Assembly (NCBI GenBank): GCA_905183005.1
Contig: CAJJDO010000024.1
Span: 125,083 to 189,082 of the forward strand
DNA from: Paramecium pentaurelia
Lineage: Eukaryota; Ciliophora; Oligohymenophorea; Peniculida; Parameciidae
DNA: 64,000 bases
Direction of reading: 5' to 3'
Below are positions 10,683 through 21,661 of this stretch, in pieces (positions within the stretch are counted from its first letter, which is position 1; each line of letters opens with the position of its first letter). Made by a program: the position numbers and the translations under genes. The notes below the pieces were generated by a model, which did not search any database, was not told where the DNA came from, and saw only the letters and a list, made by a program, of their open reading frames with translations.

Positions 10683-13600
10683 TCATTTTTTTGCCTTCTT
10701 CTTTTTTGAACCTTTTTATCCTTTTATAGCTTATTAACTTTTTAGTTCATCTTCCTTCTATTTAGCTTCAAGAGCTTTTTCTTTTTCAAATTCTAGTCTG
10801 GTTTCTCTTTATCTCTTTTGTAATTCTTCTAAATTATCAGACTTATAATAAGAATAATTATTTACAATATTATCATTAAATGCTTCATCATCAATTGAGA
10901 AATCATCTTCTTTAGATTCTAAAATTTAATCTTCTTCAGTTTTTCCTTTTAATTATTCTTTTTTTGCTAAATGCAATAACTTAAATTAAGCCAATATTTT
11001 TTTCTTTAATATTTCAGCAGTTTCATCTTTTAAGGAAGAATCACTTACTCTATTTTCTAAATCATCATGATTTAATCTAGCTACATGAGATTTTAAGTTT
11101 TATCTAATTTTAATAATAAATGTTACACTTTGATAAGATTATGAATGATGTCATCATTAACTTATCCTGCTTAAGTAAGTCTTCTTTAATCAACAGGAAT
11201 TTTGAAATATATATCAATATCATTCATTTATAATTTATTTGCATCTACAAATAACTCTTTATCTCGAAGTAAAACAGCATGTTCTTAAAACAATTATTTA
11301 CCAGTTTTAGCAAATGATTAATATTCTAATTCTAATTTCATTCCTCTTAAATTTTCTACTAATTTTTATGCTTAAGTGCTTAATTTGTCTATTTTTTCAT
11401 CAATTATTTTTTAAGCTTCTTCACTTTAATCTTCATGTTTAAGCTTAACTAATGTATATTCATCTATTTTTCTATATAACCACTTAATTTGTAATCTAGC
11501 TAATCTCTCCTCTGGTGTCTCAAATAATGAATATGTATTTTAAGCTTTAATGTTTGCATCTTGTAATACTTTTTTAATAGCAAATTCTGCATCTTCATTG
11601 ACTTAAGTTCTATTTTATTTTTATTCTTTAAGTCTTTCCTCAAGCTCTTATTACAATGTATCTAAATGTTCATGATGTGAGTATTCAAAATCAATATCAT
11701 CATATAGTTTTGTTATATAAAATAGTCCTTTCTCCAATTAATATCTAAGATTCTCTGGAACATCATCAGGTATCTAGAATTCAGCATCATCATCCAAAGT
11801 AACATTATAATGTTACAATACTTTTAAATATTTCCTTAATCTATTTTTTATTTTAGATGGTGATTATCTAATATTTTAGAGAATCTATTTATCACTAAGA
11901 CCATTCAATTTATCTTATGTTGCAACTCTGTTGTAATAACAATCAAAAACATTTGTTGCTCTCTCTGTAAATGTTTCTTCATCTTATTTGTGTGTTGTCT
12001 CTTCTGGCTTATCATCATGATGAACAACTTTTATAAGAGATTTCTTATAATTATCCATTAAAGCTTAAGTTTCAGGATCCAAAGGTGAATTTTTTTCAAA
12101 CTCTTATATTTTTAAATCTCTTAATAATCTATCTCTTTTTAATCTTTATTCAAACTCTATTTCTTATTAGGCTAATGTCATAAATGATCTTGCTTAATTT
12201 GTTATTGCTAAATTATTTGCTATTTTAGTTTAATCTATTTTTCTTTACATTTTTGCCTAAAATGTCATCTCTGCTTTTTCAAAAGCCTAATAATTAAAAT
12301 ATTTAATATACTTTATCAAAATGATATCCCTTTTTTCTTAAAGTATTAAATAGCTTCAAAAAGCGAAATAATGATCCCTCATTTTAATTTTCACAAAGTC
12401 CTTCCTTTACTAATGGAGCATATTTAAGATCAGGATATCTATGCATTAATTTGTTAAGCACTTTTTGATTCTCAGTATCATTTACTTCCTCTCTTAATGG
12501 ATATCCAAGATTTGTTTCAGGTGGTCTAACTGCATAAACAAGTGGATTATGTTATCTAGGATTAAGCATTTTAAGCCTACGGAACATTTCAAATCCATCA
12601 TAAAAGGGAAGTTTTGAATATTACCTTAAATACATTAATTTATTTTTAATAAATAATTTTATAAAAGGAGATGATTCTAAAATGAATTGAATTTTTTAAT
12701 CATAATTATTATCATAAAATTTGAAGAACTTTGTTTCTCTTACCTCTCAATTCATACTTTTTAGATATATTGAATTTCCTCTTTGTCAAATATTTTAAGC
12801 TTTCTAATGGAGTATTGCCAATTTATCTCATATTCTTACTCATATTATCCTAAATTTTCTAAATTTCAGAATCAGATGGATATATTTTAGAAAATTACTC
12901 TTGAGCATCATCAAGCTTAATCAATAAAATTCTATACTTAAGTTAAAAATTCTCCAATTTAATTTTTTATATTCAAACTAACAGTTTGACGACTAGTATT
13001 ATTTTGATGATCAGTATGTCTCTATTAATTTTATGGACTTTTAAAATAATGAAGATTTTCAAATTTCTTTTCATCTCTTAAAGATACAAATGAACCAGGT
13101 TTAATATCAGGAAGAGTTGCATGGTTCAATTAATTTAATGGGACAACCTTTCTTACAAGAGGATTAATTAGTTTACCATTTACTAGTGGAAATTTTAAAT
13201 CGTTGCTTTCACTTCTACTTTTTACTAATAAATGCTTTTGACTTCTAATTTCAAATGAACTAGGATGTTACTGTTGAAGTTCTTTCAACTATTGTTATTA
13301 TTACTTTAAGATTTTTGGATTTGGAGGTTAAGGTATCTTATTTTTGTATAACATTTTAGTTGTTCTTTCTAAAAGCTATAAAACCTTTTATGATTATTCT
13401 TTAAATTTTTTTCCAGCTTTTATTGCAATTTCGTCTTTCCCAAAATCTAATGGAACTGCTGACTAAATAATTTTATCAGAATTCATAGAGTTTCTATTCC
13501 TCTTTCTCTCTTTTTCATATTTTCTGTCCATCTCAGACAAAACATTCTTGTGATTAATATCAGTTATTAATTTATCAATACCAGTATAGAATTTCTCATT

Positions 13601-14131
13601 TGTTGACCTTCCTTCTTCTATAGCCTTAGATCTTTAGCTAATCTCATTATCTATTTATAAATAACCTTCTATATTAGGTTTAGTTCTAAAATGTTCAGAA
13701 TTTGCAATAAATTTCTTACTTTTTTAAACAATTTCTGCATAATCATATATATCTTCATCATCACTATCTTATTATGATTTTTTTAAGGATTGGAATAAAT
13801 TTTTGTGACTTTTTTTTACTTATGAATCATTAAGATTTTTAAGAAACTACTTAACATCAATAAAAGTGTTCATAGATGTAAAATCTTTCATTTTGTTTTC
13901 AAAATGTTGCTCTTTTGAAATTTTACTTATCTTCATCTTTTTTCTTTCATTTAATAAGACTTTTTGGATGTTCTCACTCTACAACCTATTTCCTAAATAA
14001 AATGATAATTTCTTACTTCTAATAACTTCTTCATCATTTTCTGAATCATCAAAGGCTAGTTGTTTAATCCCTCTCTTCTTATCTAATTGAGCTTTAACAA
14101 ATTTATAAAAATCTTACTCAAAATCCAACAT
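10683..14131 (-). CDS. Large coiled-coil protein, uncharacterised
   Basis: About 1,100 residues. Starts MLDFEQDFYKFVKAQLDKKR and ends in a basic tail (KGQKGSKKKKAKK) before TGA. Acidic and helical stretches alternate with a more conserved-looking central block (FPFYDGFEMFRRLKMLNP, NPLVYAVRPPETNLGYP, VLNKLMHRYPDLKYAPLV). The C-terminal third is heptad-rich (NLEELQKRQRETRLEFEKEK). Several short introns are needed; one of 29 nt near 12725-12755 joins EIQYIQK to FFKFYDNN, others were not all resolved. I do not recognise the family. Size and coiled coils would fit a cytoskeletal, basal-body or ciliary protein, but that is a guess. The first ~700 bp are duplicated across an N gap at 14448. Confidence 0.75.
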
Positions 14132-14447
14132 ATTTAATAATGTCCTATTTTCAACAAATAAGAACAATTTCTAAATATTTAACACTAATCCTATTCATTA
14201 TTATCACAGTTTTATTTGAAATCTAATAAACAATAAAATTATAGCCTCAATAAAAGATTTTTATCATAATTTACAGTTAAAACTATATAGGCTAATCCAA
14301 ATTATACATTTTCTTCCTATTTTTAGACTAATTTTATATATATATATATATATACATTACAAAATATTTTTGGAAGAAAAAGAAAAGATGTAGATTTTAT
14401 ATATTAATTAACAATTAAAACTTGAAAGCATTAATAGTATGATATAG
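13422..14447. repeat. Direct repeat copy 1 (1,026 bp), left of single-N gap
   Basis: Identical as far as I can read to 14449-15474, offset 1,027 bp. It contains the 5' portion of the large coiled-coil gene plus its upstream region. The copies are separated by a single N at 14448, so this is most likely an unmerged overlap of contig ends. Confidence 0.95.
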
Positions 14448-14448
14448 N

Positions 14449-15158
14449 ATTGCAATTTCGTCTTTCCCAAAATCTAATGGAACTGCTGACTAAATAATTT
14501 TATCAGAATTCATAGAGTTTCTATTCCTCTTTCTCTCTTTTTCATATTTTCTGTCCATCTCAGACAAAACATTCTTGTGATTAATATCAGTTATTAATTT
14601 ATCAATACCAGTATAGAATTTCTCATTTGTTGACCTTCCTTCTTCTATAGCCTTAGATCTTTAGCTAATCTCATTATCTATTTATAAATAACCTTCTATA
14701 TTAGGTTTAGTTCTAAAATGTTCAGAATTTGCAATAAATTTCTTACTTTTTTAAACAATTTCTGCATAATCATATATATCTTCATCATCACTATCTTATT
14801 ATGATTTTTTTAAGGATTGGAATAAATTTTTGTGACTTTTTTTTACTTATGAATCATTAAGATTTTTAAGAAACTACTTAACATCAATAAAAGTGTTCAT
14901 AGATGTAAAATCTTTCATTTTGTTTTCAAAATGTTGCTCTTTTGAAATTTTACTTATCTTCATCTTTTTTCTTTCATTTAATAAGACTTTTTGGATGTTC
15001 TCACTCTACAACCTATTTCCTAAATAAAATGATAATTTCTTACTTCTAATAACTTCTTCATCATTTTCTGAATCATCAAAGGCTAGTTGTTTAATCCCTC
15101 TCTTCTTATCTAATTGAGCTTTAACAAATTTATAAAAATCTTACTCAAAATCCAACAT
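14449..15158 (-). pseudogene. Duplicated 5' fragment of the large coiled-coil gene
   Basis: Same start codon context and same reading frame as the gene starting at 14131, truncated by the N at 14448 after about 236 codons. Most likely an assembly artefact, not a real second gene; it should not be counted as a paralogue. Confidence 0.85.
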
Positions 15159-15474
15159 ATTTAATAATGTCCTATTTTCAACAAATAAGAACAATTTCTA
15201 AATATTTAACACTAATCCTATTCATTATTATCACAGTTTTATTTGAAATCTAATAAACAATAAAATTATAGCCTCAATAAAAGATTTTTATCATAATTTA
15301 CAGTTAAAACTATATAGGCTAATCCAAATTATACATTTTCTTCCTATTTTTAGACTAATTTTATATATATATATATATATACATTACAAAATATTTTTGG
15401 AAGAAAAAGAAAAGATGTAGATTTTATATATTAATTAACAATTAAAACTTGAAAGCATTAATAGTATGATATAG
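14449..15474. repeat. Direct repeat copy 2 (1,026 bp), right of single-N gap
   Basis: Second copy of 13422-14447, including a (TA)n stretch near 15364-15380. The sequence continues uniquely after 15474 into the region before the MORN gene. Confidence 0.95.
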
Positions 15475-15632
15475 TTTATAAATAATACATTTCATTCAAT
15501 TTTTATCATATATGATGTTTAAATATAAATTTTCTTTATTCTCAAATGTATAGAAATCACAATAAGTTATTTATTAATCTAGTATATGAGTGATTATATA
15601 AAATAAAAAAAATAATAATTTGAAAAAAGAGA
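15159..15632. other. Intergenic between coiled-coil gene start and MORN gene end
   Basis: The part before 15474 belongs to the duplicated segment; the remaining ~160 bp is unique AT-rich spacer. No gene seen. Confidence 0.5.
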
Positions 15633-16709
15633 TCAATGTTTTTAGATTAATCCAAACTTCCAAGCACCACTGAAAGTTTCTCCTTTTTAATTTTAAAATG
15701 TTCCATTTCCATGTTATTATCCCTCTTTCCATTCACCATTGTATTTTCTACCATCATTCCAAATCAATATACCAATTCCATTTTTTAACCCATCTTTGTA
15801 TTGACCTTCATATGAGTATTTTCCTTTTATTTCCAAATAACCAAAACCATGCTTTTTCCCTTTAAACCATTCTCCATTATAAACCTTTTAACCGTAATCC
15901 CAAACCTTATAATTATTAAAATTTGAATACAAATTTTCCTTAACCATGAAACTTGTCTTAATAAAATTGTCCTTCATAGTAAGACCCATCATTAAAATAG
16001 AATTTTCCATACCCATCCTTTAAACCTTTTTTGAAAGTACCGGTGTAAATTGATTTATCTGCATAAGTTTCAGTCCCTTCACCATGTTGTAAATTATTTT
16101 CCCATCTTCCTAGTTTTGTATAATAAGTTATTTTACCTTCATATGTGATGTTTTTAGTTGAATTAAAATAGATTCCTTAACCATTCATATAACTATTTTT
16201 CCATTCTCCTCTATAATATGTACCATCAGGTGCACTGTAAAGTCCTTCTCCATTCAAATACCCATCCAACCACTTATTTTAAATATAATTCTATACCGTG
16301 CCTTCCAAGTAACAACTATGATTATTTTATTCTAATACCCGTCCTCCATCACCATTCTACCAAACCCAGTCTTTGATCCATTATGCCACTTGTAGCTATT
16401 CTTTATTTTTGGTGACATTGAAATAGCTACATGCTCTTCTTATTACTAAGCAACAGTAGATCTTTCTGTAATTGTTTGTTAAACCTATTCATAACAAATT
16501 AAGTCTTCAGTCAAAGAATTTTATTATTGTTAGTTATTATTTTCCTTTTATTTGTGAATTATAACTCTCTTTCTTGTTAAGATTCCTCTAAATCTTGCCT
16601 GAATTAAAGACACTTATCTAAGTGTTAGTTCTTTTTTGTATATTTCTGGTTTCAATTGTTCTTTAATCTCTTTTGCCTATAATCCATTACAAATTTGACA
16701 AGACCCCAT
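15633..16709 (-). CDS. MORN-repeat protein with N-myristoylation and IQ motifs
   Basis: About 334 residues. The N-terminus MGSCQICNG has Gly2 and nearby cysteines, a good site for N-myristoylation and possibly palmitoylation. An IQ-like calmodulin-binding helix follows (SLIQARFRGILTRKRVI). After a Gln-rich linker come roughly 9-10 MORN repeats, for example YLEGTWLDGYLNGEGLY, YRGEWKNSYMNGQGIYF, YEGQFYQDKFHGQGKF and YNGEWKEGQQHGNGTF. Introns of 23, 24 and 25 nt restore the frame. MORN repeats in protists act in membrane-cytoskeleton attachment and basal-body or cortical structures; membrane tethering fits the N-terminus. Specific role unknown. Stop TGA follows FGLIQKH. Confidence 0.88.
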
Positions 16710-17339
16710 TTAAGTAAATAATTAATTTTAATACTGATTTAATGAATAAAAATATAAAAAAATGACTTTTATAGATATTTCTCTAAATTACCTTCTATTT
16801 TCGATTCAAAATATTTTGAATTTTCACAATTACAAATTTATATCTCCATTCTAATGGACAATATACTTTATTAAATTTATTTTTTGCAAAAACTTATCAC
16901 TATAAGATATAGGATTTATTCAGATTCCTAGAAATTCTCAAAAATTGAAATTTCCGACTCTTAATTCAGTCTAACTTAAATCAAAGTTTCAATTTTTTTG
17001 AGTTAGTATATAAATAATTAAAAAAATAAAAATGCTTAAAAAGATTTTACTATAAATATTTTTGAATTATTTATGTTCCTTAAAAAATCATACAAAAATT
17101 CCTTCTTTCATAAAGTTAATAATTATATAATTATTTATGAATTTAATATTAAATTTGTACCTAAAAAGCGCTTACTTAATTATAATTATTGATATTAATT
17201 TAAAAAATATTTATTCTAACAATATAACTAAACAAATTAAATATCTAATTTAATAGATGGATAGAATTAATGATTGCTATTATTTTAAATAAAAGGAATA
17301 AATTTGTAAATGATATTCATTACAAAATATTATACTAAT
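16710..17339. other. Intergenic, AT-rich
   Basis: About 630 bp between the start of the MORN gene and the 3' end of the CFAP221 gene, both minus strand. No conserved coding signal; the last ~100 bp could belong to the CFAP221 C-terminus if its stop is misplaced. Confidence 0.4.
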
Positions 17340-19926
17340 TCATAAGATAATGATTTTATTCTCATTTTTTATAATAAATTTGTTGTAATCGTTTGTCTTA
17401 GAAGGAACAGTAGAGATCCATTTATTTTTTTCAAACCTTCATTTTTAATAATTATATACATTAAATTTGTATCTATTTTATTCTTAAGTAATTCTTATTG
17501 ATCTATAATTTCCCCTTATTTAAATGGTTAAAGTGCTTTATCATCTTATTCTAACTTTGTAAGCCATTCATTATGATCTACAAGAACTGGCTAAGGTGGT
17601 CTCTCTTCATCACTATCATCTGTTATATAATCATCTTTTTCTTTGTCATGCATTAATGAAGCACAATATAATTCAATTTAATCCTCAAATCCAAAATCAT
17701 AAGCTAATTACATATTTCTCTCTTAATAATAAAATTAATCTAATTTTAATTCATATAGTAAATTTAAATTATTATATCCTGGCTATCTATTACTAATTTC
17801 TTGTTTTATTATTGAATTATTTTTAGAAGCTTCAAGATCTAAATCTGATCCTATATTAGATATTGTTCTATAATTTAATAAAAATGAAGTTTCAATTAGA
17901 TTACAAGTATCCTATGGCAAATAGCATTAAAGAGTTTTATGAGGTAATAATAATTAAACTCCTTCATATTCTGGAGGCTTTTGCATCACAATTTTAATAG
18001 TTTCTTCTAATTTCTGATTAGTTGATAAAATATTTTGAATTGGACCCATTTTCCCTTTTACTGCCTTTTCTTCTTCAGCTCCATCTCTAAAAACTACTTA
18101 TTATAAAAGTGGTGGATGATATACTAATTGAGGGTAATCCCAATTTTTATATTGCATAACTTCTTAATCAGATTAAGGAATTTATTCAATTGGAGCCCAA
18201 TCATCAAATCCTGTTCTAGGATTAATATCAAATTTAAATGAATAAGTATTTGTTTCTTGGTATTATACAGGAAGTGCAAATTTTCCAATACAATTTTCTT
18301 CAAATTCAAAAGTAAAGGCAATCTTATTATATATATTATATAATTACAAAATCTTTTTTGCCAACACCTGCATATTCTGCTTTTTACCAATCTTGATTGA
18401 CTAATTTTTCAACTTCTGATCTTTTTGTTGCTCCTTTTAGAAATGCTCTAATTTTAGACATTCTATTATCAAATCTGATTCTATATATAACTCTTGTTAC
18501 TGCATAGATGAATTTTTTTAGTTTCAAAACTAATAGAAAATAAAAGTCTTACTATTTTTTTGATTTTGATAACATCATTTTTTTCAAAATCCCATTGACA
18601 TTCATATTTTGGTAATATTTAATCAGCAACTGCATTATCAATATTAAGTTAAAGTTGATATCTTGTAATACCACTTTAATATATCTAATTTAACATTTAT
18701 TAATTAAATTGTTCTCGTTGACTCATGATTTCAGATATAGTTTCTTTTTAAATTGGTGAATCCCCTATACATTATTTGAGTTTATTTTCTTTTTCTTTAT
18801 CAAGATTTGCTATTTAATTGAAATGATCAAGATATTATTTCTCTTTAACTTATCTACCCTATAAAGATACACCTTATTTGATTTCCAAAACTTCATTTTC
18901 AATTATTTATGGTCTAATTCTTTTAGTAGTTGGTTTTATGATTGGATAAAACTATTCCACTTAATCATTTCCTCCAGTAGCCTCATAAATAACTTATGGA
19001 GATTATTCAGGTATAGAATATTCATCAATATTTTCTTAAGATGATTATAAATCTTTTGGAATCAATTTTTGATTTTGTTTTGGTTATTGAATAATTGAAT
19101 GTAGTTTTCTTACTGAAGCAGGTCTTCTAATTCTACTTAGATTTTTATCATTTTATGATCTACCAGTTCCCATTAATTTGATTGGTAAAGGTTCAAAGTC
19201 AACAGATCCTACAATCAATTCCACTTCCATATAGACAGTTACATTTATGGAAGGTCTATAAAGAATTTCTATTTCAGTTACTCCTTTATCAGGAATAGTG
19301 CCTCTTAAAGGAGTTATTCTAAAATCCATATTGTCTTTGATAATGATGAATTCAAAGTCAAAGTTAAGTGGTACCTTATTTTGTATTGGAAATCTCTATT
19401 TTACATGAAAGAAATACTTAAGAAAACTATTCACCTAATTCAAGTGTACCAAAATCTAAATAACGAGGAAATAGATCTCTTAAATAATCTCTGTTGATTG
19501 CTGGAAAAGCATGTATTGGAATGACAATTGAATCAAATTAAGTGTTGATTCTCATATTATCCTAGTATTATTTATATTCAAAGGGTTTGAATGAAATATA
19601 AATTTCTTCAAACATTCCAGAAGCTATGGCTCCTTTTTTATCATATTTGACATTGAAAAAATTAGTTTTAGGAGGTATAACCAAAATTCTTTATGGTTAA
19701 AGATACTTATTAATCACACGAATTTTAAGTAAATTTAATTTACCAACTTCAAAACCTGCAAATCTAACTATTTCAGGTTCAATAATTATTTGTTATTAGA
19801 TTACTTTATCCATTTCATCTATAATAAATATATATTTGTAATACTTTTTTTATCTAAGTCTTTAGCTTTTAAATGTGGCATTTTAATTGAATTTGGAGCT
19901 GATTCTGATGGTTTCAATTTTAACAT
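17340..19926 (-). CDS. CFAP221: CFAP221/PCDP1-like cilium central-apparatus protein
   Basis: About 830-850 residues. The N-terminal part carries ASH/PapD-like beta domains matching CFAP221 (primary ciliary dyskinesia protein 1): PEIVRFAGFEVGKLNLLKIR, RILVIPPKTNFFNVKYDKKG, FEEIYISFKPFEYKQYQ, IVIPIHAFPAINRDYLRD, DFGTLELGEQFS and FRITPLRGTIPDKG. CFAP221 sits in the C1d projection of the axonemal central pair and binds calmodulin in a Ca2+-dependent complex controlling beating. Introns of 26 nt and 22 nt restore the frame in the first third; more occur later. The C-terminal end is uncertain: frames near 17345-17420 are ambiguous, and TGA at 17340-17342 is one option. Its start lies only 21 bp from the divergent J-protein start. 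Confidence 0.82.
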
Positions 19927-19947
19927 TATAAATTGATAATTATTATA
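19927..19947. promoter_or_regulatory. 21-bp bidirectional spacer between CFAP221 and DNAJC11-like genes
   Basis: The two start codons are divergent and separated by only 21 bp of AT sequence. Promoter elements and both 5' UTRs must therefore overlap or extend into the opposite coding region. Confidence 0.6.
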
Positions 19948-21654
19948 ATGTAAAATCCATATTAGTCATTAGGTTTACCAGAAAATGCTACTTTTAGTTA
20001 GATTAAAGAATAGTATAGAGAATTATCAAAAGTGTTTCATCCTGATAAATAAAGTTAAGAGAATTATAATTTAAGTGTGGAAACTTTTGAGAAAATTGAT
20101 TAAGCATATAAAATAATTGGGAATGAGTTTAATAAACTAGTTTATGATAATTTTGGATTTGCTGGAGTATAATTACTGATAGAAAATAAATAACATTTTG
20201 AGTTAATTGAATGGGAATTTCATTAAGGCAAGAATGTTATTGAGAATATAAGAGTTTAATTATTACTCTTAAAGTTAGAAGAAGAAGAATTAAACTCATA
20301 TTCAACTTTAAAATCATTTTTATGTGAAGCATCATTTTAAAATACATTTATTTGTACCACAAATTAAAATTAAAGATGTGCATTAATATAATAAATCTTA
20401 CAATTACCTCGTTGGAAATAGTTTGAATTTGCATTGAAATCTGAGATCAATTTACTAAAATATAAAGGTATGGAAGTAGAAGTTAGTAAAAATTATTTAA
20501 TAACAGCATTAAGTTTGAATTTGCCATTAATAAAAGGTTGTGGTATTGAAATTTAATAATAACTCCCAGATTTTTAAATTGATTAAGTTACTTTAAAAAA
20601 AAAAAATGCTTTAGGAGAGATTCACTTTAATTTAATAAATAATGAATAAGGTATTTCACCTTAAATTGTAGCAGCAATAGGTAAAGATTAAACATCAATA
20701 TAAATCACTTTTGATGCATAAGAAAAATAATTAAATTTTGATAAATAACTTTCAGAGAGATTAACATTTTAAGGTTAAATTAAACATAAAAATTATAATG
20801 TTTAATTATCATATTAAGTTGTTAAAGAATAAAATTATGGATCAAGTCTTAGATTATGTTATTTTAAAAATGTTAATAAATCATTATTTTTATTATCAAG
20901 TGATTTCAAAGCTTAATATAATCATTTAAGATTTGATTGGCAAAGTACTTTATCAGAAAATAATTAAATGTCAATAATATTTACATTAAGAAAGATTAAT
21001 TCATCTATAAGATTCCCTTTTGCATTTTAAGTTTAGAGTTTAAAATCATTATTATTTTGGATGATAGGCCCATAAATACTTCCCTTAATTTGGTAGAAAA
21101 ACTTATTAAATCCTTGGAATGATCTTTAAAATAAAAAAAGATCACTTTATTTATATAAAATTGAAGAGTATTAAAAATTTAATGAAGAAACAAGGAAAAA
21201 TATTGAATAAGCTGATAATTTTTAAAAGTAATTAAAATTTGAAACTGATTAAAAGTATAAATTATAAATTTAATTATAATAGTGGTCTTATTATTTAATT
21301 AGCATATGCTGGTGAATTAGGAGATATAAATTAATTTATATTAAATAAAGTACCAAATAAATTCTTGTCTAATATTAAGGAATAATTATAGGCTGAAATA
21401 CTAGATAGTGGATTATTTATACCTCCAAATTGTATTGATAAATTAGATGGATTTTTCAAAGTTTCAAGCAAAAAGTAATAATATAACTAATTTATAGAAA
21501 TTCATCTCATTATTGGGGATATGTTGAATATATTTATAAAGGAAAACATGAATGTAAAAAATGGAATTGGTCAGAACCTTTATCAATAGGAAATGTTTGT
21601 AAATAAAATCAGTATTCAATAATTGAAACTATTTTGGGATATATATATAAATGA
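19948..21654 (+). CDS. DNAJC11: DNAJC11-like J-domain protein (mitochondrial membrane)
   Basis: About 551 residues, close to the length of animal DNAJC11. The N-terminal J domain reads YQSLGLPENATFSQIKEQYR, then KVFHPDKQSQE with the essential HPD, then FEKIDQAYKIIGNEFNKLVY and DNFGFAGVQLL. The long C-terminal region has no zinc finger or G/F region and ends in a DUF3395-like block (IIQLAYAGELGDINQFILNK, then GLFIPPNCIDKLDGFFKV), as in DNAJC11. Two introns of 28 and 23 nt restore the frame near 21260 and 21475. In animals DNAJC11 associates with MICOS and cristae organisation; that role here is inference. The stop lies 7 bp from the stop of the convergent exchanger gene. Confidence 0.75.
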
Positions 21655-21661
21655 TATAATA

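Noticed and set aside
14331..14353. (TA)n run as a possible internal-eliminated-sequence remnant or origin
   Set aside because: Simple microsatellite with no flanking element; it is also copied with the assembly duplication.
17596..17796. Plus-strand ORF of 66 codons
   Set aside because: Antisense to the CFAP221 gene, His/Leu/Tyr-rich shadow composition.
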